From Clostridiales bacterium UBA7285 (GTDB taxonomy: Bacteria; Bacillota; Clostridia; Peptostreptococcales; Anaerovoracaceae), in assembly GCA_002472145.1 (NCBI GenBank), contig DKRJ01000004.1:1-64000 (forward strand): a DNA stretch of 64,000 nucleotides, read 5' to 3'. Every line of letters starts with the position of its first letter. Within the stretch, counting starts at the first letter, position 1. Both the position numbers and the translations under genes were made by a program. Below are positions 1 to 8,673 of the stretch, one piece after another. The notes under the pieces are model-generated. The model was not told the origin of the DNA. It saw only the letters and a program-made list of their open reading frames with translations, and did not search any database.

Positions 1-300
1 ACTTTTGGCGACCTAATCATTACATCTAAATCCACAAACAAGATTGGAGTTATAAGCACAAAGCAAGTTAAGCAAGCCAATATGGTAGCTGATGGAACTG
101 GAACATACAATGAGTCGAAGCCAAAAACCAAGGTTGATAAATCAAAGATTAAAGTTGGTGCTACAGTTGAACACAAAACCTTCGGTAAAGGAAAAATAAT
201 ATCTATAGATGGCGGATATTTAGAAGTAGCATTTGATGAAAAAGGACAAAAGAAATTCCAAACACCCGATGCTTTTGAAAAAGGCTTCTTGAAAATATAA
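1..300 (+). CDS. C-terminal fragment of unrecognised protein
   Basis: The frame is open from the first base of the window and ends at a TAA, so only the last 99 residues are visible. The final 50 residues have the pattern VGATVEHKTFGKGKI...EVAFDEKGQKKFQTPDAFEKGFL. This resembles the small beta-barrel tail found at the C-terminus of some helicases and other nucleic-acid or restriction-related proteins of Firmicutes. The part before it is Lys/Thr-rich with no motif I can name. Base composition is much more AT-rich than the chromosome beyond 10 kb, which fits accessory DNA. The gene runs into a bidirectional terminator. The function is not assigned. Confidence 0.6.
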   Translation, partial: TFGDLIITSKSTNKIGVISTKQVKQANMVADGTGTYNESKPKTKVDKSKIKVGATVEHKTFGKGKIISIDGGYLEVAFDEKGQKKFQTPDAFEKGFLKI

Positions 301-334
301 CGTGGAACAAATGGAAATGATAAAAAGATGACTT

Positions 335-367
335 AAAAGCGCTCAGCATCATAAACTGAGCGCTTTT
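335..367. terminator. Bidirectional rho-independent terminator
   Basis: A perfect 12-bp inverted repeat (AAAAGCGCTCAG / CTGAGCGCTTTT) surrounds a 9-nt loop. It has A-runs on one side and T-runs on the other, so it can stop transcription from the left gene and from the convergent ABC gene, whose stop codon begins 1 bp away. Confidence 0.85.
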
Positions 368-368
368 G

Positions 369-1670
369 TTAACTCACCAATCCCACTAAGACAACCTTTT
401 CTAAAACTGTCTTATGTGGCATGAGCATTCCGTCTGTAAGAAGTACTGGAAGACTTAAATAGGCTGCATCCCGAAGTTTCTGTGAAAGTTCCGCTTTGCC
501 GGTATACGAATCAGCTTCTGAGAATCCTGTCATAAAATTAAGGAGCGTGGATTTTCCTGAGCCATTTCCACCCTTTATAATGTTCAATGTATGCGGCTCA
601 ATATGAAGATCAGCTACTTCAAAAAGTTTCCTTCGCTCTTTTCCCAGAGTAAAAAAAGCTCCTCCCTCAAATGAAGCTATCGCATCAAGTGGCCTGAATA
701 ATCTTTCGAACTCGTCCTTCTCATCAACCTTAGAAAAGAATTCATCTAATCTTTCCGCATGTACATCATTTATCTTTACATAAGAAACTATTTCCAGCAC
801 CCTGTTAAGCGGCCCCTGAAGAACCTGAGACAGTTGGAAAATTGTAATTATTGATCCTAGCGTTATACTTCCGTCAAAGAAAAGCTGAGTGCTGTACAGC
901 ATCGTCACTATAAGAAGAATAACTGAAAAAATCTGTGGAAGGTTCTGGGATATAAGTGAATACAGCTTGAACTTTGTCACGAAATCAAGGTAAGCCCCTG
1001 ATATTCCTTCATATTTCTTCTCAAAATAATCCTCGGATCTAGTAATGTTGATCTCACGTTTTTCCTCAACTATTTTCTTTGTCTGAGACAGAAAACGATC
1101 CTGCTTTGAAATTCCTCCCTTCTGAAAATTGGAAATAATGTCATTCGGCTTTTTCGCAACAGCAAAATATATCACTATGTAAGCAATATATATAATTGCA
1201 AGCACAACATTCATTGATGCTGCTATAACCATAAAGAAAGCAATGCATATAATATTTCCAATCATCTCTATATTTTTCTGCACATACATATCAGCGGCAG
1301 AAAAAGAGCTGTTGGTTACCAAGTTTATGTAGTAGCCCTTATCCTCTTTGCCGTATTGAGAAAAATTTATCTTAAGCAGAGAGCCTATTGTATCTCTTGC
1401 ATTCTTTATTGACTTTTGAAGGTTCAATTTCAAAGGCAGGAACTGTCCAAGGAAAAGAGATGCCAGCGCAGATGAAATCATCAGAAGAAAAATGATAAGG
1501 AGTCTTGTTCTCACATCTGCAGTAAACGATTTGGAAGCGGAAATAATATCTACGAAATTTCCAAGCATTACTGACGAAACTATGGAAAGCATAGTACAGA
1601 GAACAATACCAGCTATAAGCAGTACATTTTTTACCTTGAATTCAAGCGCACAGATAGATTTAGTCTTCAT
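369..1670 (-). pseudogene. ABC exporter, truncated nucleotide-binding domain
   Basis: The first ~310 residues form an ABC-type exporter membrane domain with about six hydrophobic segments (residues ~14-36, 57-77, 136-175 and 240-285). An ATP-binding domain follows, with a clear Walker A (GGNGSGKST, residues 367-375). The protein stops 58 residues after that motif, so the signature LSGGQ, Walker B and H-loop are all absent. The frame ends 1 bp before the terminator hairpin, as if a deletion joined the gene body to an unrelated terminator. The family needs a full ABC domain (~230 residues) for ATP hydrolysis, so this copy is probably inactive. Composition is very AT-rich, like the neighbouring fragment at 1-300. 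Substrate unknown. Confidence 0.7.
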
Positions 1671-1756
1671 GATTATTCACCGCCAATTCTCAGGATTTTC
1701 CAAATAGTAACACAAAAGATCCTTCAAGATGTATTTTCCCGACAGTCATCTCTTTT

Positions 1757-2803
1757 CTACTTCAAACGATAATAACAGGTATTTTTGCCCTTGCCCTCTC
1801 TCTTCAGTTCTCCGCTTTCCACCATTTTACTGAGAGCCCCCTCTATCGCACTTACGCTAAGGGACGGACACAGTTCGCGGATATCCTGTTTCCTGAACCT
1901 TCCGATCTTTTCCATGCTGGCTTTTCGTACCATTTCGATCGCGGGAAGTTTCTCCTCCACAATGTCGTACCGATCCTCAAAATCCCGATAGGCAGCCAGA
2001 ATCGTTCCGAGGATATATTTCATAAACGGAAGCACATCTTCCTTCCCCTCGTGCCATCCGATCTGCGATTTCCGAAGCGACTCATAATAAAGATCTTTGT
2101 TCTTCGCGATCTTCGCCTCGAGAGAAATGTATTTCCCGACATAATATCCATTCCGATACAAGAGCAGTGTCGTAAGAAGTCTGCTCATCCTGCCGTTCCC
2201 ATCATTAAATGGATGGATGCAGAGAAAATCGTGAATAAAGACACAGGTTGCAATGAGCGGCTCCACTTCTGCATTGCCGACGACCCGGTTGTATTCTTCG
2301 CAGATCTTATCCAACGCTGCCGGAGTCTCAAAAGGTGAAAGTGGTGTAAACAGAATCTCTGTATGACCATCAGGATAGGTGACACTGATGTAGTTCTGCA
2401 CATTTTTGAGCCGTCCGCCCATCGGGTTATTCATGTGACTATACATAATCTTGTGCAGCTGCATAATATCGTTTCGGGTGATCGGTATCGCACTAAAGTT
2501 CTCATGGATCACGGAAAGGGCATCCCGGTATCCGGCGATCTCCTGTTCATTCCTGTTCCTTGGTGTTGTTTTGTCTTCCACAAGCTGGCGGATTCTGGAA
2601 TCTGTCGTAACAATTCCTTCGATCGCATTGGAAGCTTCGGTACTTTGGATTTTTGCAATCTCTACCAGCTTTTCAAGTTCTGCCGGACGTCTTCTAAGAT
2701 ACAGTTCCTGCTTCCCCTGCTCCTTATAGATCGACGCCACAAGTCCAAGAATTTCGGAATCCCATTTTTGATCGGCCAGGAGCGAATAATTAAAATCTCT
2801 CAT
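1757..2803 (-). CDS. Fic family protein (predicted AMPylator) with winged-helix tail
   Basis: The Fic core motif HPFNDGNGR lies at residues 202-210 counted from the longest frame. It supplies the catalytic His and the phosphate-binding loop for transfer of AMP (or a related group) to a target hydroxyl. Upstream is SNAIEG (63-68), matching the class II autoinhibitory pattern (S/T)xxxE(G/N), so the enzyme is likely self-restrained. The last ~60 residues look like a winged-helix DNA-binding domain. I prefer the ATG at 2803 because GGAG lies 7 nt before it; an ATG 15 bp further out also exists. The gene lies 30 bp beyond the recombinase stop on the same strand. Target unknown; a regulatory or toxin-like role is possible. 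Confidence 0.88.
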   Translation of the reverse strand: MRDFNYSLLADQKWDSEILGLVASIYKEQGKQELYLRRRPAELEKLVEIAKIQSTEASNAIEGIVTTDSRIRQLVEDKTTPRNRNEQEIAGYRDALSVIHENFSAIPITRNDIMQLHKIMYSHMNNPMGGRLKNVQNYISVTYPDGHTEILFTPLSPFETPAALDKICEEYNRVVGNAEVEPLIATCVFIHDFLCIHPFNDGNGRMSRLLTTLLLYRNGYYVGKYISLEAKIAKNKDLYYESLRKSQIGWHEGKEDVLPFMKYILGTILAAYRDFEDRYDIVEEKLPAIEMVRKASMEKIGRFRKQDIRELCPSLSVSAIEGALSKMVESGELKREGKGKNTCYYRLK

Positions 2804-2833
2804 TTCCTTACTCCCCATACTTTCCCTTAAATA

Positions 2834-4711
2834 TTAGCATTTAATAAGGGAATTTGCAACAGGATAAGGGATTATTCGCTTACTATAGATTGTTTTTATG
2901 GGAAACATTGTGAGATAAGGGGCTGCCTTGATTCTTGGCGTCTTGAACTCTCTATTTACTTTTTGCCTTGACAGGAGACAGACGGTCTCAACATTATCAT
3001 CCTTATCCCGAGAATTATTCGGCACCCATGAATTGCCGCTGCCGTCTCCCGGAACGAATGCGTCAATGCTCTCATCGCCGTACGTTATCGGCACCCGCAG
3101 GAACGCCTTCTTAATCACCCGTTCGCCCTTCCTGTAGTCCGCATCAGGGTTCAGTTCGAAGTGCTCGAACATCTGATGATACAGAACGGCCTTGTCCTCG
3201 TCGCTCATCTGATAGAGTCCCTTGAGGGTTTTAGTGACGTCGTTCGCTACACGCTCTATCGTGTCCCGAAGGTCGTTCCGGGCAGCGAGCTTGTCGTCTA
3301 CATCGGCCTTATCATCTTCCAGATGCTCCCGCTCCTCGTACAGCGAATCCAGTCTCGCCTGCATATCGTCGTACTTACGGTCGTAGGCGGCATCATCCGG
3401 GTCCAGCCGGTCGATGGTCTCGCTGAGCTTCGATATACGCCTGTCACACCCGGAAATCAGCTTCGTCAGTCTTTCGGCCTCGTCCTTCAGTTTCTTCATG
3501 TCCATGGCCTTGTCCGCGTCCTCGATGACCTGGCCGAACAGGTTCGTGTCGCGCCATATCATCTCGAACAGCTCGTCGGCCTCGGCATGGAGCACGTGCT
3601 GCGGGAACTGCCTCGTGAACGTGCATATCGCCCCGTGGGACTTCCTCGTGTACCGACAGCGGTAGCCGTAGGTATCCTTCCCGGGCGTTCCGTCCTTCTT
3701 CGTCCGTCCCTTCGTGTGCGTCGATATCAGCCCGTGACCGCACACCGGGCATATCAGAAGACCGGACAGGATGCTGACAGGGTTATCCCGCTTGCGCGGA
3801 AACGCAATGCTCTCACGGTCGCGCCGCTCCTTCGCCCGCCGGAACGTCTCGCCGTCCACGATGGCCTCATGCAGCCCCTCGTAGACCTTGTAGTCGTCCT
3901 GCGCCTTGGGCTTGTACACGTTGTCCGAGCCCTCGACGAGCGTCGACTTACGCACCCCGTAGCGTATCTTGCCGGCATAGACGGGATTCTCGATTATCTT
4001 CTTCACCGACTCCGGCGTGAAGAACGACTGGCTTCCGTTGCCCCGCGGCGTTCGCCGCACACCGTTCTCGTTCAAGCGCGTCGAGATGCCGGCAATGCCT
4101 ACATTGTCGTTCGCGTACCACTCGAATATCTGACGGACGACCTTTGCATCGTCCTTATCCACGACAAGCACGCCCGACGACGTACCGTCCGCATTTCTGC
4201 CTATCCGATACCCGAACGGAGCCTGTCCGCCGTTCCACTTGCCCTGACGGGCCTTCTCATAGCGTCCGGCCCTTGTCTGCTCGCGGATGTTCTCGCGCTC
4301 CATCTCGGCGAAAATCGACGACATCTTCAGCATCGCGTCGCCCATCTTCGTCGACGAGTCGAGCATGTCCTCGATGCACCACAGCGCCACGCCGTGGCTC
4401 TGCAAGGTCTTCAGGGCGGTCATGACGTCACTTGCGTTACGTCCGAACCTCGAAAGCCGGGTCACAAGAACATAGTCGATTTTCTGGCCGTTCCGGATTG
4501 CTTCCAGCATCTTCTGGAACCCCGGACGGCCGCTTATGTTCTTGCCTGACTTGCCCTCGTCGCGGAAGATATCGACGAGGGTCATGTCGTTGGCCTTGGC
4601 ATGCTGCCTGATTCTGTTCTCCTGGTCGTCCAGCGAGTACCCGCCCTCGACCTGCATTGCCGTCGAGACGCGGATGTAGCCGAACGCCTTCTTCTTTTGC
4701 TTCTTAGTCAT
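2834..4711 (-). CDS. Large serine recombinase (integrase of the 7-kb element)
   Basis: Residues 9-150 are a resolvase domain with YIRVSTAMQ (probable catalytic Ser16) and the RLSRFGRN motif. A recombinase domain follows (~165-300), then a zinc ribbon with Cys321, Cys324, Cys352 and Cys363, a coiled coil (~400-490), and a short beta region. At 625 residues it is typical of phage and ICE integrases that recombine attP with attB. The stretch ending VETVCLLS (residues 574-581) matches the end of the RlmD methyltransferase, and the 49 residues after E575-T576 look unlike an integrase tail. I infer that integration replaced the native tail with the former end of rlmD. The gene is 25 bp downstream of the specificity subunit; no strong ribosome-binding site is visible. 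Confidence 0.93.
   Translation of the reverse strand: MTKKQKKKAFGYIRVSTAMQVEGGYSLDDQENRIRQHAKANDMTLVDIFRDEGKSGKNISGRPGFQKMLEAIRNGQKIDYVLVTRLSRFGRNASDVMTALKTLQSHGVALWCIEDMLDSSTKMGDAMLKMSSIFAEMERENIREQTRAGRYEKARQGKWNGGQAPFGYRIGRNADGTSSGVLVVDKDDAKVVRQIFEWYANDNVGIAGISTRLNENGVRRTPRGNGSQSFFTPESVKKIIENPVYAGKIRYGVRKSTLVEGSDNVYKPKAQDDYKVYEGLHEAIVDGETFRRAKERRDRESIAFPRKRDNPVSILSGLLICPVCGHGLISTHTKGRTKKDGTPGKDTYGYRCRYTRKSHGAICTFTRQFPQHVLHAEADELFEMIWRDTNLFGQVIEDADKAMDMKKLKDEAERLTKLISGCDRRISKLSETIDRLDPDDAAYDRKYDDMQARLDSLYEEREHLEDDKADVDDKLAARNDLRDTIERVANDVTKTLKGLYQMSDEDKAVLYHQMFEHFELNPDADYRKGERVIKKAFLRVPITYGDESIDAFVPGDGSGNSWVPNNSRDKDDNVETVCLLSRQKVNREFKTPRIKAAPYLTMFPIKTIYSKRIIPYPVANSLIKC
2982..2989. other. 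Candidate attachment-site core inside recombinase gene
   Basis: ACGGTCTC here matches ACTGTCTC at 9983-9990 with one mismatch. Both lie in the codons for Glu-Thr-Val of their proteins, in the same reading frame. Serine integrases need only a 2-bp central identity, so a short core is expected. Inference only. Confidence 0.45.
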
Positions 4712-4736
4712 AGTCTTAGTCTTGGTATTAAATCAA

Positions 4737-5795
4737 TTATTTCTGCCGTTCAAGAAATGCCAGATACTGCTTGTACTTCCGCAGCATCATATTCTTCGCG
4801 TACTGTTCCATGTATTCGTAATCAGGCTCGCCGGAATCGTTGACAGGAAGCATTATGCGCTCACGCTTGATACTGTCTTTGTTCCCCATGTGGCCATATG
4901 TGTATTTTGAACATGTTTGCCGCACCATTCGCGCAATAAACTGCCCGGAAAATTCGTTCAGGACATTATTTCTGAGCATCAAAATTGATGACCCGGCACC
5001 GCCACGACCAAGAAACGCAATGGGCTGATAGAACGAACTGCCATCAACGGGACTTACTGTTATGCAAACGCCACCATCAAGTGATTCCTCATCATGAGGA
5101 GCGCAATACTTCATAACTCCATTGTTCACAGCGCCAGAAGCGACAAATGGAATATCACCTGTTTCGTAATCGTCCTTGTTTCGAGCCTGGGGCCGACTGA
5201 TATCAAATAGTTCCCCGATTCGGAAAACGCCCCACTCCTTCTCTTCCAACGACGGAATCTCAACGGCCTCGCCCAGCTCCGCGATGCGCTTCTCGGCATA
5301 CTCGCGGTACTTCACCAGCAACGCCTCGCGTGTCTGTTTCGTGTACTCGGCCATATAGCCGTAGTCAGGCTTGCCGTCATCGTCAACGGGAAGCATGACT
5401 TTTTGCCTTGTAAGCCTTTTCTGAGAACACATTTGATTGTATGAATACTTAGATATAGTTCCTTCATCAATACAGGTTGATATAAATTGACTTGAATTAT
5501 TCGGAGCATTTAAGTCAAGAATATTCACTCTGCCGTGTGATACAGCACAATAATCATACCCATGCCAAAATGCTTTGCCAAACATATCAACCGTTACAGT
5601 TCCTGATTGAAATACACTTCCTTCGTCGGGCTTACTTACAAACGCTGTAACACCATTGTTTGTCTCGCCGGCAGAAACAACAGGAATACGCCCTTTGTTC
5701 ATATTTTTCGGCTGATTATCACCTTTTGCCAATTTGAAACAAAAAATATCATTCAAAGAGAACTCATCCCACTCCTTCTCATTCAGCTTCTTCAT
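4737..5795 (-). CDS. BcgI-like specificity subunit (two target-recognition domains)
   Basis: The 352-residue protein has two similar halves. Each opens with a W-x-x-F-x-[LI]-x-x-[IL]-F block (EWDEFSLNDIF near residue 8, EWGVFRIGELF near 188). Each half is a target-recognition domain and ends in a Lys/Arg/Glu-rich helix (~150-175 and ~325-350). This is the HsdS plan: two DNA-reading domains joined by helical spacers, giving a bipartite recognition site. The start overlaps the end of the methyltransferase gene by 17 bp, so translation is probably coupled. No separate HsdR gene exists nearby; length and pairing fit the B subunit of BcgI-type enzymes (about 340 residues). Confidence 0.88.
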   Translation of the reverse strand: MKKLNEKEWDEFSLNDIFCFKLAKGDNQPKNMNKGRIPVVSAGETNNGVTAFVSKPDEGSVFQSGTVTVDMFGKAFWHGYDYCAVSHGRVNILDLNAPNNSSQFISTCIDEGTISKYSYNQMCSQKRLTRQKVMLPVDDDGKPDYGYMAEYTKQTREALLVKYREYAEKRIAELGEAVEIPSLEEKEWGVFRIGELFDISRPQARNKDDYETGDIPFVASGAVNNGVMKYCAPHDEESLDGGVCITVSPVDGSSFYQPIAFLGRGGAGSSILMLRNNVLNEFSGQFIARMVRQTCSKYTYGHMGNKDSIKRERIMLPVNDSGEPDYEYMEQYAKNMMLRKYKQYLAFLERQK

Positions 5796-7716
5796 CGCCG
5801 TCGCCTCCCTTCGCGTCCTCGAACAGGTACTCGCGGTTCTGCATGACCATCGAGAACTCGAACGTCAGGTAGTCGCCGATGGCCTTCTCGAAGTCGGCAT
5901 CGGTCGGTATCTCGTCGTTGAAGTAGTAGAAGCTGTGCAGCCACTCGTCGTCCGGCTGCACCGTGGACTCGACGCAGAACTTCGACGGTGCCTCGGCGCG
6001 TCCGTTCCAGACATCCAGAAGATGCTGCTTTTTATCCTTCGCAGAATCGCCCTCAACAAGGCCTACATGCGCACGTACTTCGTAGCCGTCATCGCGAAAG
6101 TCAATGAACTTACAGACCTTATCAGGGTCATGTGGTTCCCCTGCCGTAAATACGGCAATGACCGGATTCGTGCCTACGCCGTAGAACGTATCCGTATTGC
6201 ACGTGATGACGCCTTCAAGCGTATGATGCTTCATGATTGATGCCTTGAATGCCTGCTCCGCCTTGGACTTGCCCGTCATGGATGACTGCGGAACGATGAC
6301 GGCAGCCCTTGCGCCGACCGTCAAAGAGTCCAGAAGATGCTCGATGAACGACAGCTCGTACTGAGACGGGTCAGCCTTTGTTCCCTGCGAATAGGGCGGA
6401 TTCATCAGTCCGACAGTTGCGCCCTTCATCTGCACCTGAGCAGGGTTCTTCGCAAGGAAGTCACAGCATTCAAGGTTGCTGTTGCCGTCACGGCGCAGAA
6501 TCATGTTCGCGCACGCCACGGCGAACATGTTACTCTGAAGCTCGAACCCGTGGAGCTGCTTCTTCTTGATGTTCTTACGCTGTTGGTCAGAATCAGCCAT
6601 GGACAGCATGCGGTGCATCGCAGAAATCAAGAATCCTGCCGTGCCGCATGTCGGGTCGAGCACCACGTCGTCGGGCCGCACGTCCACCAGGTCGCACATC
6701 AAATCTGTGATGTGGCGCGGCGTCAGGATGATGCCAAGCGTCTGCCCGTCGCCGCCCGAGTAGCTCATGAACTCGCCATAGAAGCGGCCGATGAAGTCCT
6801 CGCTCGTCTTCTGGTACTTGATGTTCTTGAACACCTTCTCGTTCAGGAACTCCGTGTAGTACTTCAGCGGCGTCTTTCCCAGCGTGTCGTTGACCTCGTT
6901 CAGCCTGAAGCTCGTCTGGATGATTGCGAACTCCGACAGGAGCTTGTCCTTCTTCGCATCGGGGCCGACGTTCGAACGCGTCAGACGTCCCCTGATGGCA
7001 TTCATAAGCTTATCGCCGTCACGCATACCCGGTGTCTGGTCACCGGTCAAACTATCAATACTAAAACCACCGTACTCAATTTCATCCAACGCAAGCAGGA
7101 TACCGGCAACGACAAGCGGCTTGTCCTGGTCCTTCAACGTTCCATAGGTACGCAGATACTCATGCAGCTTTGCCGCATCCTTCAAAATCTGTGCCGTCGT
7201 CTTCTCTACATCGGTCTCTTCCTCAAGCACATAGCGCGTGTAATACTCGCGAATGTTCTGAGGCGAGAAAGACACGAACGACTCAAGGTCGGGCAGCTCC
7301 TTGTAGCCCTCTCGGTCATCGACGTAAAGCGGTGTAATTTCATGATGCTTCTCGTCGCCAGACACGCCAACGGCAAAAACCTTCTTGAACGAACTATTCT
7401 GTGCGATATGCTTCGCGTAGAAATATGCCCCGTTCACCGCGTAATCGGTCACGGCCTTGACTTCAACGTCAAGAATGCCGTCTTTAGTCAGCTTCTTCTG
7501 CTTGTCAAGGTCGGCCTTATCCTCAATGACAATCACGTAATCATCCACAACAGACACGTACTCGGGATATCCGGCCTTGCCAGTTCCACGCTTTGACGCG
7601 GTCTTCAGTGCCTCGTCAAGCTCCTTGACATCGCTGCCCTGAGCATCATATTCAATGCCGCACTCTTTGAGCTGCGATGAAACCCAAAGGTCCGTCTTTA
7701 CTTCCTTCTTTGCCAT
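5779..7716 (-). CDS. BcgI-like fused endonuclease / N6-adenine methyltransferase
   Basis: Residues ~1-150 look like a PD-(D/E)xK nuclease: P51-E52, then a hydrophobic strand ending E65-D66-K67. After a helical linker comes a gamma-class N6-adenine methyltransferase: a TPRHITDLM segment (332-340), motif I DPTCGTAGF (354-362, SAM binding) and motif IV NPPY (439-442, catalysis). At 645 residues it is close to the BcgI A subunit and longer than most HsdM proteins because of the N-terminal nuclease. With the adjoining specificity subunit it would both methylate and cut, which explains the missing HsdR. AAGGAGG lies before the ATG at 7716. That the nuclease is active is inferred. Confidence 0.88.
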   Translation of the reverse strand: MAKKEVKTDLWVSSQLKECGIEYDAQGSDVKELDEALKTASKRGTGKAGYPEYVSVVDDYVIVIEDKADLDKQKKLTKDGILDVEVKAVTDYAVNGAYFYAKHIAQNSSFKKVFAVGVSGDEKHHEITPLYVDDREGYKELPDLESFVSFSPQNIREYYTRYVLEEETDVEKTTAQILKDAAKLHEYLRTYGTLKDQDKPLVVAGILLALDEIEYGGFSIDSLTGDQTPGMRDGDKLMNAIRGRLTRSNVGPDAKKDKLLSEFAIIQTSFRLNEVNDTLGKTPLKYYTEFLNEKVFKNIKYQKTSEDFIGRFYGEFMSYSGGDGQTLGIILTPRHITDLMCDLVDVRPDDVVLDPTCGTAGFLISAMHRMLSMADSDQQRKNIKKKQLHGFELQSNMFAVACANMILRRDGNSNLECCDFLAKNPAQVQMKGATVGLMNPPYSQGTKADPSQYELSFIEHLLDSLTVGARAAVIVPQSSMTGKSKAEQAFKASIMKHHTLEGVITCNTDTFYGVGTNPVIAVFTAGEPHDPDKVCKFIDFRDDGYEVRAHVGLVEGDSAKDKKQHLLDVWNGRAEAPSKFCVESTVQPDDEWLHSFYYFNDEIPTDADFEKAIGDYLTFEFSMVMQNREYLFEDAKGGDGDEEAE

Positions 7717-7732
7717 GTCTTTGCATCCCTCC

Positions 7733-7975
7733 TTACCACTTATGCACCGCGATGTACTCGTCGGCGGCGAGACGGAAGAAGGCCGACAGGCTCAGTCCGT
7801 GTGCCTTCGCAACGTTCGTCAATCTTTCCTTGTCACTTTTCGTCATGGACACCAACGCGGTCGCCCGTGCGTCCTCATCCTGCCCCGTGGCCTTGGCAAG
7901 CTTATCTTCGTGGTCCTCTGTCACGTTCGCCTCGAGCGAATCAAGGAACGAGGCCACATCCTTATCTTTTGCCAT
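7733..7975 (-). CDS. Small ribbon-helix-helix-like protein, probable ParA partner
   Basis: The 80-residue protein is acidic in its first half. It ends with a segment (LVSMTKSDKERLTNVAKAHGLSLSAFFRLAADEYI) that has the length and hydrophobic pattern of a ribbon-helix-helix DNA-binding domain: one strand and two helices. I chose the ATG at 7975 because GAGGAGG lies just before it; a further ATG 24 bp upstream has a poorer context. It lies 30 bp after the parA-like gene and 16 bp before the RM gene. Small RHH proteins next to ParA ATPases usually bind centromere-like repeats and repress their own promoter. The palindromes at 8595-8670 are candidate sites. The fold assignment is by eye. Confidence 0.65.
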   Translation of the reverse strand: MAKDKDVASFLDSLEANVTEDHEDKLAKATGQDEDARATALVSMTKSDKERLTNVAKAHGLSLSAFFRLAADEYIAVHKW

Positions 7976-8005
7976 GTCTGCCTCCTCAGTCTGTTTCATA
8001 GCTAT

Positions 8006-8572
8006 TCAATATCTACTTCTCGTACGGCAGCCCGGCAGCCTCACTGACGGCCCGCACATCTTGAGAATCTGCTCACGCAGCACACCGTAGCGGTCAATCT
8101 TGACTGCCGACGTCCCCTCGGCCTGCGCCTGAACAATGACCTCAGACTGCGGCACAGTCACAACGTTCGTTGCCCATGTCTTTGTGCTCAGCCACTGCAT
8201 GAACGTCGTGCACATGCGAAACCTGTTCCATCCGTTCACGACGATAACAATGGGCACATCCGTGTTCTTCTGAACGACCCGCACCGTACGCGTAAACGGC
8301 TCGACATCGTTCGGAGTAGGGCGGACATGAATGACTACCACGTCAGCCCTCGAAACAATGTCCTTGATGTCACTGGTCAGAACGCCTGCCGTGTCCACCA
8401 CAGCCACTTCCGCGTTCTCTACCTTCTTCGACCGAGGCGCGTCAGAATACTGTCCGTCCAGCGAATAGAAGGACGTACGCAACCCCTGACGCACATAACT
8501 CTCGTAAAGCTCATGGGCTAATACTGACTTTCCAACGCCGCCCTTTTCGCAAACTACTGCGATTGTCTTCAT
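8006..8572 (-). CDS. ParA-like partition ATPase
   Basis: A deviant Walker A, CEKGGVGKSVLAHELYE, begins at residue 8, and a Walker B-like AEVAVVDTAGVLT follows. At 188 residues it is a short, single-domain ParA of the kind carried by plasmids and mobile islands. It should bind ATP and DNA non-specifically and work with a centromere-binding partner, probably the downstream RHH-like protein, to keep the excised element from being lost. The start at 8572 is favoured by AAGGAGG 6-7 nt upstream; the longer frame adds nine residues with no such signal. A consensus promoter with overlapping palindromes lies directly upstream. Confidence 0.87.
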   Translation of the reverse strand: MKTIAVVCEKGGVGKSVLAHELYESYVRQGLRTSFYSLDGQYSDAPRSKKVENAEVAVVDTAGVLTSDIKDIVSRADVVVIHVRPTPNDVEPFTRTVRVVQKNTDVPIVIVVNGWNRFRMCTTFMQWLSTKTWATNVVTVPQSEVIVQAQAEGTSAVKIDRYGVLREQILKMCGPSVRLPGCRTRSRY

Positions 8573-8594
8573 CTGGCACCTCCTTGAATGATAT

Positions 8595-8670
8595 TTCAAT
8601 ATCTATTGAATATCTAAATTATAGATATTTTTCTTGCACATGTCAACGATAATAGATACTGAGTATCTAT
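8595..8670. promoter_or_regulatory. Palindromic TATCTA operators / candidate parS
   Basis: Three inverted repeats are packed into 76 bp: TTCAATA-tc-TATTGAA (8595-8610), TATCTA-aatta-TAGATA (8611-8627, over the -10 box) and ATAGATAC-tga-GTATCTAT (8652-8670, upstream of the -35). Repeats overlapping a promoter in front of a parA/RHH pair are the usual layout for autorepression and centromere binding. A related half site (ATTCAATATCTA) occurs again at about 8002-8013. Confidence 0.65.
8618..8646 (-). promoter_or_regulatory. Consensus sigma-70 promoter for the parA-RM-integrase operon
   Basis: On the minus strand TTGACA (8641-8646) and TATAAT (8618-8623) are both perfect hexamers separated by exactly 17 bp. 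The start of transcription would fall near 8611, about 40 nt before the parA start. Confidence 0.8.
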
Positions 8671-8673
8671 TGA

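Noticed and set aside
3161..4549. Long plus-strand frame (462 codons) opposite the integrase gene
   Set aside because: It is the antisense shadow of a GC-rich coding region; the minus strand encodes a clear serine recombinase with all domains.
5779..7716. Orphan type I methyltransferase missing HsdR
   Set aside because: The N-terminal PD-(D/E)xK pattern and the BcgI-like subunit sizes give a simpler explanation.
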